Both the position numbers and the translations under genes were made by a program. The notes under the pieces are model-generated. The model worked only from the letters and a program-made list of their open reading frames with translations. It was not told the origin of the DNA and did no database searches. DNA of 64,000 bases, from NCBI RefSeq assembly GCF_019351435.1, contig NZ_JAHWYN010000006.1, positions 212,269 to 276,268 on the forward strand, given 5' to 3'. Origin of the DNA: Flavobacterium taihuense (GTDB taxonomy: Bacteria > Bacteroidota > Bacteroidia > Flavobacteriales > Flavobacteriaceae). This document shows positions 43,222 through 51,477 of the stretch, in pieces. Every line of letters starts with the position of its first letter. The first letter of the stretch is position 1.

Positions 43222-45906
43222 ATGAAAAAAGATAATAATTATATTAGAAAAGAAGCAGATGATTTACTTAAAGGTAATTTAAGAGAACTTTTTTTTCAGA
43301 ATAATATGAATTTAAAAGAACATTCTGCTTCTGCTGGAGAAGATAATGGAACTGATTTTTATTTTGATGTAACATCTGAAAATGAAGAACATAATTTTTT
43401 CTTTAGAAATCAAAATAAAGGAACTTATGATGATTTGGTAATTATAAAAAATAATAATGATGAAAATTTCGCAAAGATTTCATATCAGATTAGTTTAAGA
43501 AATGTTTCTAATTATTATTATGAATTTGATGAGGCAATGATTTTTACAATTTGTGATTTGAATTCTAATAATATTTATTGGTATGATATACAAAATGATT
43601 ACAGTTTAAAAGAAAGAATTTTAAATCAAAAGAGTAATAATGTAAAATCTATTCAGATATACATTCCTACTGAAAATGTTTTGAATGAAAACACATTAAA
43701 AGATTTTATCGATAAAATACATTATTCAAAATATATACAGTTAAGAAAGAAAAAATACATAAGTGGAAATTTAGAAGCAGATTATTCAAAGATTGAAGTA
43801 GATATAAGAGGAAAACATATAATTGATAAAATACATTATGTTATAAAATTATTTGAGGGTATTGCCGTCTTACCTACCGATGTAATAAGTCAATTACCCC
43901 CGTTTAAAGGAAAAGAAAACAATACTTTTATTAATAGATCTACCCTAAACACAGAAAGTGAAGATTTTTTTGACTTTATAGAATCAATCATATTAGAAAA
44001 CGATGAATTAAAGTTAAAATCGAACGAAGTTCTAATTGATAATCAAAAGGAAAAACTTAAAGACATAATTGATTTTTTACAAGTTAATATGATTCATCAC
44101 ATTGTTTGGAGAGGTAAGCAACCAAAAATGAGAATTTGTGTTCACAAATTATTTGAATATAAAAAGTGCGATTGTGAAAGATGTAATTTAGAAAGGTTAG
44201 ACTTTAAAAAAACAAACATCCTATTAGGGAAAGATTTAGAAAACAATACTGTTTACGAAAGATTAAGAAGAGGTTATACGCATTATCTTTTAGGAGATTA
44301 TAAGAAATCCGTTGAGCTCTTTTTGGAAATTTATAACGATTCGACAAAGACAAATAACCCAATAACTTATACTATTTCAACATACAATCTTACAAAGCTT
44401 AAAAGACTGATTAAGTCTTCGTATTACGGTGACGACGAAAATCAAATATTAGAACAATTAAATCCTATTAAATTTGATATTGATGAACCGTTTATTAACA
44501 GTAAAGCTCCATATTTTTTAGAAGTTTTTAGAGATATAAAAGAAAAACGATTTTATGAAATTGTAAGAGATGAAATTGAAAATTGTTATGATGAAATTCA
44601 AAAGATTAGTTTTAACGATAAATACGGAATTTCATACTCTCACAACAAATATGAAGACTTAAAATATTCTTTTTTAAGATTTACAAATTATTTGGAGCAT
44701 AACTTTATTATATTCAACCATTATGCGGAATTTAAATTATTATCAAAAAAGGTTTTAGAAAGTGTTTTTGCTCTCTATACTTTAAAAAATATACATACAG
44801 AAAAACACGAAAAATTTAGTTGGAGTGTTATTGAAATGTGGATTTTTAATGTTGATGAAGATTCAACAAAACATCTTTTGAAGAAATATAGCATTAATAA
44901 AATTAAAATTGACGAAACATTAAACATCATTAGTCGAATCAATGAATTAGTCGAAAACCTAATACAATCCAATGAATATTTAGATGATTTAAGTAGTTGG
45001 AACAAACCATTAAAAGTTGACACTATACTTAACCAAATACTACTAATTACATCTTTGTTAAATGTAGATTATTCTGATAAAGATAAAATACTTTTAAATG
45101 TGATTGAACTTTGTGAAGTATTACAGAGCAAAAATAAGATTCCTTATAATCAGTTAATAAAATTCGTTGAAAACAATGAAGATGAGATTAGTAAAGAACG
45201 TATAAAACAAATTTTAGATTTGTTTTTCAATGATGAAAACCAAAAATATAATTTTGGTAGAGCTATTAATATCTATGCTGAAAAATCAACGAAAACTGAA
45301 ATCGAAGAATTTATAAAACGTCTTTTGAAAATAAATGATTTAGATGAAATTGACATTAACTTAGAGGACAAATACCTTAAGAAGTTATTTTATTCTTTTA
45401 CTTTTTTAGATAAAGATTTTACAGATAGATTCATTCAAAAAATAATCAATAATTTAAATGAAAAATTTGACAGAGAACTATATAATTTTCTATCAATTTA
45501 TGGTTTTATTGGTTACGATGAAGATTTGTTTAAAAAGTATGTTTCATCGGTTCCGAATTACTCAAATATTGACAATGACAGCAGACATTATTTTCTCTCC
45601 TATGAAAATTTAGAATTAGGGTCAGTTATTAATTTGATTTACAAATACAATTTAGAAATAACGGAAGAATTAAAGAAGTTATCTAATAAATCACATAAAA
45701 AATACTTTGATTACTACTGTTGGTTATTAGATATTGATAACTTTGATTACTCCAAATTTAATTCGCATTGGATTTTAGAATATAGAACAATCCATTATTT
45801 TGAAAGATTTAAAAAATCTGAAAAATTAAAATCTGAAATAATGAAGTCATTAAAAAGTGATTACATAGAGGGAGTTTCCAAACTTTTTTTTGAAATTTAT
45901 ACATAA
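43222..45906 (+). CDS. DUF4365-like nuclease domain with TPR-type helical region
   Basis: 894 residues, a candidate defence protein. Residues about 10-160 resemble DUF4365, a PD-(D/E)xK-type nuclease fold: Asp45 in EDNGTDFYFDV, Gln64-x-Lys66 in FFFRNQNKG, NYYYEFDEAMIF and IYWYDIQND. Residues 308-328 have His308 and Cys316/318/321 in KKCDCERCNLERLDF, a possible zinc site. Residues about 338-395 look TPR-like (GYTHYLLGDYKKSVELFLEI), and the rest is helical. It is the rightmost cargo of the element and is followed by a terminator and the att-like site. Target and partner proteins are unknown. Confidence 0.65.
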   Translation: MKKDNNYIRKEADDLLKGNLRELFFQNNMNLKEHSASAGEDNGTDFYFDVTSENEEHNFFFRNQNKGTYDDLVIIKNNNDENFAKISYQISLRNVSNYYYEFDEAMIFTICDLNSNNIYWYDIQNDYSLKERILNQKSNNVKSIQIYIPTENVLNENTLKDFIDKIHYSKYIQLRKKKYISGNLEADYSKIEVDIRGKHIIDKIHYVIKLFEGIAVLPTDVISQLPPFKGKENNTFINRSTLNTESEDFFDFIESIILENDELKLKSNEVLIDNQKEKLKDIIDFLQVNMIHHIVWRGKQPKMRICVHKLFEYKKCDCERCNLERLDFKKTNILLGKDLENNTVYERLRRGYTHYLLGDYKKSVELFLEIYNDSTKTNNPITYTISTYNLTKLKRLIKSSYYGDDENQILEQLNPIKFDIDEPFINSKAPYFLEVFRDIKEKRFYEIVRDEIENCYDEIQKISFNDKYGISYSHNKYEDLKYSFLRFTNYLEHNFIIFNHYAEFKLLSKKVLESVFALYTLKNIHTEKHEKFSWSVIEMWIFNVDEDSTKHLLKKYSINKIKIDETLNIISRINELVENLIQSNEYLDDLSSWNKPLKVDTILNQILLITSLLNVDYSDKDKILLNVIELCEVLQSKNKIPYNQLIKFVENNEDEISKERIKQILDLFFNDENQKYNFGRAINIYAEKSTKTEIEEFIKRLLKINDLDEIDINLEDKYLKKLFYSFTFLDKDFTDRFIQKIINNLNEKFDRELYNFLSIYGFIGYDEDLFKKYVSSVPNYSNIDNDSRHYFLSYENLELGSVINLIYKYNLEITEELKKLSNKSHKKYFDYYCWLLDIDNFDYSKFNSHWILEYRTIHYFERFKKSEKLKSEIMKSLKSDYIEGVSKLFFEIYT

Positions 45907-46009
45907 AAAATCCTAATTAGGATACTATAACTCTACAAACCCACTAAAACAAACAGAAGTCAATTTCTGCATCGGAAAATAAGTTTCACAAAACATCACA
46001 AAATAAAAC

Positions 46010-46060
46010 AAAGAATCCCAGTTAAAATGTCATAAAACGGCATTTTAACTGGGATTCTTT
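46010..46060. terminator. Strong bidirectional terminator
   Basis: 20-bp arms (46010-46029 and 46041-46060) containing AATCCCAGTTAAAATG and its complement, 11-nt loop, followed by Ts on the plus strand. Confidence 0.85.
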
Positions 46061-46086
46061 TTTCTGTTTATATAATTTTATTTGCA

Positions 46087-46122
46087 GATAGTTTGTTCCT
46101 TTTTGTACCATTATTGTACCAC
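46087..46122. repeat. Right att-like repeat
   Basis: GATAGTTTG, 7 bp, then TTGTACCATTATTGTACCAC. The last 20 bp differ from the left copy (37684-37703) by one base. It lies 94 bp upstream of the second HTH gene, as the left copy lies upstream of the first. Confidence 0.65.
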
Positions 46123-46165
46123 GAAAATAATTTTCCGCATATGGATTTTTTTTTGGCCAAATGAT

Positions 46166-46205
46166 GACACAATGAGACACACATAGACACAATGGGACAC
46201 ATAAA
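46166..46205 (+). repeat. Tandem 20-bp repeat
   Basis: GACACAATGAGACACACATA (46166-46185) is followed directly by a second copy differing in two or three bases (46186-46205). It ends 10 bp before the ATG of the HTH gene, so it occupies the promoter/leader. Confidence 0.6.
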
Positions 46206-46215
46206 GCCACATTCT

Positions 46216-46773
46216 ATGAGTACAAACATCAAGATTAAGCGAATTTGCGAATTCTGTCAAAACGAATTCATCGCAAAAACAACAAAGACCCAGTACTGCT
46301 CGCTAAAATGCAGCAGCAGGGCCTACAAAGCCAGGACAAGGCAGTCCAAAATCGATCAGAGCAATAAACAGACTGAGATTGCCAAAAATCCAATCCTTGA
46401 AGCGGTAAGGGTAAAAGATTTCCTCAGCATTAAACAGGCAGGTCTTCTTTTTGGAATAAGCAGAAGCACAATTTACAGACTTGTTAGCAGAGGACATCTG
46501 GACATTGGAAAGTTTGGTAAACGAACAGTTATCCGAAGATGTGATCTTGATTCCTTTTTTGCAATACCTGTAGAGGATTTGCTTTTAAAACCAAAACAGC
46601 AATTTCCAGGCTTTGAGAATTGCTATACCATAACCGAGATTCAACAGAAGTTCAATATTTCTTCTGGTGCACTTTACTTTTTGATTCAGCGCCGTGGACT
46701 TGTTAAATATGCGATTGGAAAATTTACCTATGTCGCTAAACAGGATATTGATATAATTTTTAATGCCGTGTGA
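46216..46773 (+). CDS. Zinc-motif and double HTH protein
   Basis: About 185 residues from the ATG at 46216 (MSTNIKIKRICEFC). The N-terminus has CEFCQNEFIAKTTKTQYCSLKC, a C-x2-C...C-x3-C knuckle as in the gene at 38022. Two excisionase-like HTH units follow: FLSIKQAGLLFGISRSTIYR and CYTITEIQQKFNISSGALYF. It overlaps the following recombinase by 4 bp, so translation is coupled. It probably assists that recombinase. Confidence 0.8.
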   Translation: MSTNIKIKRICEFCQNEFIAKTTKTQYCSLKCSSRAYKARTRQSKIDQSNKQTEIAKNPILEAVRVKDFLSIKQAGLLFGISRSTIYRLVSRGHLDIGKFGKRTVIRRCDLDSFFAIPVEDLLLKPKQQFPGFENCYTITEIQQKFNISSGALYFLIQRRGLVKYAIGKFTYVAKQDIDIIFNAV

Positions 46774-47918
46774 AGATGAAAAATATAAATGTTACCCTTA
46801 GAAAAAGAACGCTTCCAAGTGGAAAGATTACACTATATCTTGATTTTTTCCCTGCAGTTTATAATCCTAAAACTAAAGAATTTTCACGAAGAGAATATTT
46901 AGGTTTATATCTGGTTTCAAAACCAAAAAGTAATATTGATAAAGAAATGAATTTAGAGAATTTTTGTAAAGCTGAAATTATCTGTGCAAACAGGCTTAAT
47001 GAATTGAATAAGCAGCAAATTTACACCCCATTTGAACAGGAGCAGCTTCGTTTGATTGAGATCGGTAAAATGTCATTTCTTGAGTATCTAAAACTAACAG
47101 CAGAAAGTAAAATTGGTATTAACAGTGAAATATGGAAGTCTGCCATTACGCACTTTGAAATGTTTCTCAAGAATGAGGATATAATAATGCGGGAAATTGA
47201 TGTTACTGTTATTGAAGATTTTAGGGATTATCTCTTGAAGGCAAAAAGTTTACGAAAAAATAAAAAGCTGTTGGCTCAAAACACTGCCTTATCCTATTTC
47301 AATAAGATCAAAGCCACTCTCAAAAAGGCATATAAAAAAGGATTACTACAAACTGATGTTAATGCCGCTGTGGAAAGTATCAAGGAACGAGAATCTCAAA
47401 GGAATTTTCTAACTATGGAAGAAGCTTCAAAGTTGTTTAGGACACCTTGTAAAAAGGAGATTGTAAAGCGTATAAGCTTTTTTTCTCTGCTAACAGGCAT
47501 GCGTTATTCAGACATATCAAAACTTACATGGGAAGAAGTGCAATACAGTGCGGATGAAGGTTATTATATAAGATTTAAGCAGCAGAAAACTGACAGGCCC
47601 TTGACCCTTCCAATTTCTGAGGAAGCGCTTGAATTCTTAGGGGAACAAAGAATGGAGCATGGGAAAATTTTTTTAAATTTAAAAAAATGGGATTTTGACC
47701 GTTTGATACCCATTTGGATTAAAGATGCAGCTATTGAGAAGCATATTACTTTTCACTGTTTTCGACATACTTATGCAACACTGCAGATGGCAGCTGGTAC
47801 CGACATTTTTACGGTATCAAAAATGCTGGGGCACAAAAATATAAAGACCACTCAGATATATACGAAAATCATCGACGAGAAAAAAAGAGAAACAACAAAT
47901 AAAATTTCATTTAAATAA
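46770..47918 (+). CDS. Tyrosine-type recombinase/integrase 2
   Basis: 382 residues, similar in layout to the recombinase at 40341. Catalytic parts: Arg in LTGMRYSDISKL, Lys in RFKQQKTDRP, His-x-x-Arg in ITFHCFRHTYAT, His in MLGHKNIKTTQIYTK, and Tyr in the same segment. The start is GTG at 46770 or ATG at 46776; translation is probably coupled to the HTH gene. All catalytic residues are present. A terminator follows. It probably marks a second element next to the 8.4-kb one. Confidence 0.93.
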   Translation: MKMKNINVTLRKRTLPSGKITLYLDFFPAVYNPKTKEFSRREYLGLYLVSKPKSNIDKEMNLENFCKAEIICANRLNELNKQQIYTPFEQEQLRLIEIGKMSFLEYLKLTAESKIGINSEIWKSAITHFEMFLKNEDIIMREIDVTVIEDFRDYLLKAKSLRKNKKLLAQNTALSYFNKIKATLKKAYKKGLLQTDVNAAVESIKERESQRNFLTMEEASKLFRTPCKKEIVKRISFFSLLTGMRYSDISKLTWEEVQYSADEGYYIRFKQQKTDRPLTLPISEEALEFLGEQRMEHGKIFLNLKKWDFDRLIPIWIKDAAIEKHITFHCFRHTYATLQMAAGTDIFTVSKMLGHKNIKTTQIYTKIIDEKKRETTNKISFK

Positions 47919-47953
47919 TAAATTTTTAATACTGGTAAAAAAATAATTCTTGG

Positions 47954-47996
47954 CTTTGACTTTAAGGCGTTTATTTCAGTCGCTTTAAAGTCAAAG
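47954..47996 (+). terminator. Terminator of recombinase 2
   Basis: Arms CTTTGACTTTAAGGCG (47954-47969) and CGCTTTAAAGTCAAAG (47981-47996), 16 bp with one G-T pair, 11-nt loop. Confidence 0.8.
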
Positions 47997-48159
47997 GGAG
48001 ATGTTATTTTGATGCATTATTATTCACGTAATGACTGAGGAATCTTTTTAGACTTGCGTTTTTTCGTCTAAAATAGGTTTCTCATAAGTCAAACCTCTAG
48101 AGATGTTAAAGCTACATCGTAACCGATTCATTTCAGAGCTCAACGTGTAAAATAACAAA

Positions 48160-48504
48160 TACCGTCAAAAGACCACTCACCGCTCGTGAATTGCACACGC
48201 TCGAAAAGATCTGTATTACCAATCATAAGACTCCAAACTGTTCAGGACATCTCCGTCTTTCAGTGCTATATGTTTTACTTGCGAATTGAACACACATAGA
48301 GCCAAACATACTTGGTATCGAAGTTACTCATTATGGTTATATGAGTATTTATGCAATAAAACAGATGCTGGAACACCTGTCAATCCACCCGACTGAGTCG
48401 TATACAAATACTACAGAGCAATCAATTGGACTGGAGATGAATAACTTGGGTAGCAGGCTGGGTAAGGTCAACTCTACCATTCCAGATGAAGCAATGTCTA
48501 TCTG
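48160..48504 (+). pseudogene. Decayed tyrosine recombinase, multiple frameshifts
   Basis: Three frames carry consecutive pieces: KRPLTARELHTLEKICITNH (from about 48168), then IRLQTVQDISVFQCYMF (about 48225-48280), and at the end YAIKQMLEHLSIHPTES and MNNLGSRLGKVN, to a stop at 48504. The order matches the catalytic half of a Bacteroidota integrase: LT.eEL..LE, RL..VrDiFvF.CfTGL, and MLGH..I.TTE.Y. Conserved Arg and Tyr contexts are lost. It is a third recombinase at this hotspot. Confidence 0.65.
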
Positions 48505-48512
48505 AATTTTTA

Positions 48513-49022
48513 CTATTTTGATTTACTATTATATTCCTGATCCGTTACAAGATCAAACCAAATTGTTTCTCCTTTTTCTCTTCCTGTTATGGCTATCTGA
48601 ATAAAATTTGAATCGTTGCTGGCACCATGCCAATGGGGAATGTTAGCTGGACATTTTACAACATCTCCCTTTCTAACAACAATTTTTTGATTCCCTTTTT
48701 CCTGATAATACCCGATGCCCTCAAGTACCAGTATAATTTGTCCTGAAGGATGACTGTGCCATTTGGTTCTTGCCCCTGCCTCAAAGGTTACGTTTCCAAC
48801 TGCATTTTGATTAATACTATCTGCCTGAACCAAATTATTCAACCATACATTACCTGAAAAATTAGCGTTAGTAACTTTATCTCCTTTTGGAAAAATCAGA
48901 ATTGCATCTACTTTTTCAGTATCCGAAAGCTGTACTTTACCATTATTACATGATATTAACCCAATAGTTATACAGGTAATAAAAGCAAATAGTATTCCTT
49001 TTTCAAAAATTATTTTCTTCAT
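48513..49022 (-). CDS. Cupin-domain lipoprotein
   Basis: 169 residues. The lipobox ISCNNGK follows a signal peptide. The cupin core shows GARTKWHSHPSGQIILVLEG with two metal-binding histidines and NIPHWHGASNDSNF. Such proteins accompany aromatic or cyclic-compound metabolism (carboxymuconolactone-decarboxylase-associated cupins). It is the last gene of the 11-gene leftward cluster, 9 bp after the hydrolase at 49032. Confidence 0.85.
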   Translation of the reverse strand: MKKIIFEKGILFAFITCITIGLISCNNGKVQLSDTEKVDAILIFPKGDKVTNANFSGNVWLNNLVQADSINQNAVGNVTFEAGARTKWHSHPSGQIILVLEGIGYYQEKGNQKIVVRKGDVVKCPANIPHWHGASNDSNFIQIAITGREKGETIWFDLVTDQEYNSKSK

Positions 49023-49031
49023 GTTTTTTTA

Positions 49032-50084
49032 TTAAAGATTGGATTGATAAAAACTCACCAATTTATTAACAGCTTGTGATACATATTCAGGTTTCCAATA
49101 GGTCTGTATATGAGTAGCTCCTTCAATAATAAAAAGTTCCTTACTTTTGGCGTTGACTGCTTTAGGAAATGCTTCATCTGTCATATATTTTGTATCCGCT
49201 TTGCTTCCGGCTATCATTAAAAGGGGTTGATTGATTAAATCCATATTTGTAGCAGCATCCCAAGTCATTAAGTCCATTAGGCTGCTCATTGTATATAAAA
49301 AAGTGGAATTTGGGTGTGCATGAGTTCTATAATAGTACTCATATCCTTCGCGATAAAGATCAGTTTTAGTCTTAGCGATTTCTTCATCTGTTATAGTCGC
49401 TACTCCTGCATAAATCATTTTTCCACCATTGGTCTCTTGAGCACGGGCATCTGACGCTTTCTTTAAACGTTCCTGGACAGTTGCTAATTGGAAATTCTGA
49501 AAGCCATTACGCCTTACCTCACCTGAATTAAACATACTCAGTGTTGCAACGGCTTTAAAGCGCTTATCACTCTGCACTGCTTTTAAAGTATAACCACCTC
49601 CGCCACAAATACCTAAAACACCTAAACGATTTGCATCTACTCCTGCGTACTGAGTAATAAAATCGGCCATACCACGGATGTCTTCTATGCGGTTTGCAGG
49701 TTTATCAGTATGTCGAGGCTCTCCACCACTTGCCCCTTGATAGGCTGCATCGGCAGTAATAGTGATATAGCCCGCCTCAGCCAAACGTTGCGAATACAAT
49801 CCGGCTGTTTGTTCCTTAATACCACCGTTAGGGTGTGCTACCACTATAGTAGGATATTTTTTTGAAACATCATAATTTGCCGGTGTATAGACATTGGCAG
49901 CGATTTCAATTCCATTGAGTTTATACTTTACAGGATGAATATTTACTTTTCCTTTCTCATTTTTGGTTATGGCTCCGTCATATACCAGAGTAAAAGGATT
50001 TTGCTCATATCTCTTTTGGATAGATTGTGCATTTGCCATGTTTATAATTAGTATTGTTGTTACAATGAATGCTATTTTTTTCAT
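49032..50084 (-). CDS. Exported alpha/beta hydrolase, dienelactone-hydrolase-like
   Basis: 350 residues with a signal peptide (MKKIAFIVTTILIINMANAQ). The nucleophile site reads GICGGGGYTLKAVQ, with cysteine in place of serine, as in dienelactone hydrolase; the late ATHIQTYWKPEYV carries the histidine. The acid is not assigned. It lies 17 bp downstream of the carboxymuconolactone-type gene and is probably cotranscribed. Confidence 0.85.
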   Translation of the reverse strand: MKKIAFIVTTILIINMANAQSIQKRYEQNPFTLVYDGAITKNEKGKVNIHPVKYKLNGIEIAANVYTPANYDVSKKYPTIVVAHPNGGIKEQTAGLYSQRLAEAGYITITADAAYQGASGGEPRHTDKPANRIEDIRGMADFITQYAGVDANRLGVLGICGGGGYTLKAVQSDKRFKAVATLSMFNSGEVRRNGFQNFQLATVQERLKKASDARAQETNGGKMIYAGVATITDEEIAKTKTDLYREGYEYYYRTHAHPNSTFLYTMSSLMDLMTWDAATNMDLINQPLLMIAGSKADTKYMTDEAFPKAVNAKSKELFIIEGATHIQTYWKPEYVSQAVNKLVSFYQSNL

Positions 50085-50101
50085 CCTTATTATTTTAAAT
50101 T

Positions 50102-50824
50102 TTACTTTTTGCTTTTGAGTACTTCGTTCAAAACTTCCTGGGCAGCAATTGCTTCTTTATTTCCGACTGATGATTTTATAACTCCTATAAACTCCTGCAG
50201 CTGATTTGGACTCAACCCAACATTCAGGCATATTTTTAGATGAGAATTCAGCATAGGCTCCACACCGCCAATACTGCTGAGAACCGATATTGTAATAAGT
50301 TCCCTTTCGGAATAGGTCAAAACATCACGCTCAAAAACATCAGCAAAAAGATGCTCTTTCAGAAAAACATCCATCTCGGGCGCAAATGCTAGATAGCCCG
50401 ATTTTGGCCCCTCTTGTGATACTCCTGTAAGTTCTGTCAAAATTACTTTTCCGCGCTCATATTTACTGTTTTCCTCTTTTATTATTGATGCTTCGGTTCC
50501 TACAACATCATTAATCCCTTTGGCTTTGCGTTCCTCCAACACAACCATAAAAGTCTGCAGCCCCCGAATACTGCGTGGAAAACCACAATAAGCATATAAA
50601 TGCACCAAACTTTCCTTGATCTGGTTTATTGTCAATCCGGCATCCAGTCCGCTATTGAGTTCCGTTTTAAGTTTGGTTAAAGCTCCTTTGGCTGTAACTG
50701 CAGCAATTCTTATGATAGCTTGTTGTTTTTTATTCAGGTTTTCAACAGCTTCCGTCTGTGCATTCACAGTCGAAACATTTGCGATTATGACTACTAACAT
50801 TATTAATTTTGAGAGTGCCCTCAT
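50102..50824 (-). CDS. Exported carboxymuconolactone decarboxylase family protein
   Basis: 240 residues with a signal peptide (MRALSKLIMLVVIIANVSTV). Two carboxymuconolactone-like repeats are visible: IKESLVHLYAYCGFPRSIRG and ELITISVLSSIGGVEPMLNS with HLKICLNVGLSPNQLQEF. The CxxC of the AhpD type is not conserved, unlike the gene at 4466. Secretion is unusual for the family, but the neighbours are secreted too. The flavodoxin gene lies 10 bp upstream. Confidence 0.85.
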   Translation of the reverse strand: MRALSKLIMLVVIIANVSTVNAQTEAVENLNKKQQAIIRIAAVTAKGALTKLKTELNSGLDAGLTINQIKESLVHLYAYCGFPRSIRGLQTFMVVLEERKAKGINDVVGTEASIIKEENSKYERGKVILTELTGVSQEGPKSGYLAFAPEMDVFLKEHLFADVFERDVLTYSERELITISVLSSIGGVEPMLNSHLKICLNVGLSPNQLQEFIGVIKSSVGNKEAIAAQEVLNEVLKSKK

Positions 50825-50834
50825 TCCGAGTTTC

Positions 50835-51464
50835 TTATTTAATTAAACTTAATTTTTTCAACCAATTTTGAATTTCTACATCAACCTGTTTTTCCTTTTC
50901 GCCTTCCATTACAAATAAAATTCCATCTCTTTCTATCCCACCTTTGGTAGAAAATCCCTCCACAACTGTGCTTTTAGGACAAAGCTCTTTTACAGTTTGA
51001 AAACTGCTTCCAATTCCATAACCCGCATTGGTATTAAATGGGACAATTGTTTTTCCTTCTAAATTGTATTGCTTCAAAAAACTTTTCATAGGTGGTGGCA
51101 ATTGCATTCCCCAGGTTGGAAACCCCACAAATACAACATCGTACTTTTTAATATTGGCAATTTTTGTTTTAAGCGGAGGCAGATATCCCGTTTCGTTTTC
51201 TTTTGCAACCTGACTCACTATCATTTTGTAGTCTCGAGGATATGGTTTTTCCAATTCAAGCTCCACTAATGTACCCCCAACCTTTTTATGAATAATCTCT
51301 GCTACAACTTTGGTATTTTTAGTTCGTGACAAGTAAACAATCAATACATTTTTATCCGTTAGGGATTCATCATTATTTGGAATTGTCTCTTGCGCTTTAC
51401 TACAGCTTGAAAACATACAAACAAGTAAAGTTGTGATAAACCAAAATGTCGTTAACTTCTTCAT
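50835..51464 (-). CDS. Flavodoxin-fold lipoprotein
   Basis: 209 residues. The lipobox FSSCSK follows the hydrophobic start. The flavodoxin domain has the FMN loop VYLSRTKNTKVVAEIIHKKV (near 43-62), VGFPTWGMQLPPPMKSFLKQ and NTNAGYGIGSS. The SRTKNT loop is that of the flavodoxin_4 type. It probably carries electrons on the periplasmic side or inner membrane. It is 13 bp after the hydrolase at 51478. Confidence 0.85.
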   Translation of the reverse strand: MKKLTTFWFITTLLVCMFSSCSKAQETIPNNDESLTDKNVLIVYLSRTKNTKVVAEIIHKKVGGTLVELELEKPYPRDYKMIVSQVAKENETGYLPPLKTKIANIKKYDVVFVGFPTWGMQLPPPMKSFLKQYNLEGKTIVPFNTNAGYGIGSSFQTVKELCPKSTVVEGFSTKGGIERDGILFVMEGEKEKQVDVEIQNWLKKLSLIK

Positions 51465-51477
51465 TTTATATCTAAAA

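Larger units (their letters stand above)
37668..46122. mobile_element. Putative 8.4-kb integrative element
   Basis: Bounded by direct att-like repeats (37668-37703 and 46087-46122). It contains a full tyrosine recombinase, two HTH helper proteins, a Rep-like protein with iterons, an XRE regulator, two lipoproteins and an 894-residue nuclease-like cargo protein. The boundaries are inferred from the repeats; the repeats could instead be the left ends of two tandem elements. Confidence 0.55.
47919..48512. other. Intergenic region with a recombinase relic
   Basis: 594 bp without an intact gene: the terminator above and a decayed tyrosine recombinase at about 48160-48504. Confidence 0.6.

Noticed and set aside
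46022..46210. Cys-rich leftward frame
   Set aside because: Made by the 20-bp repeat and terminator read backward; no protein support.
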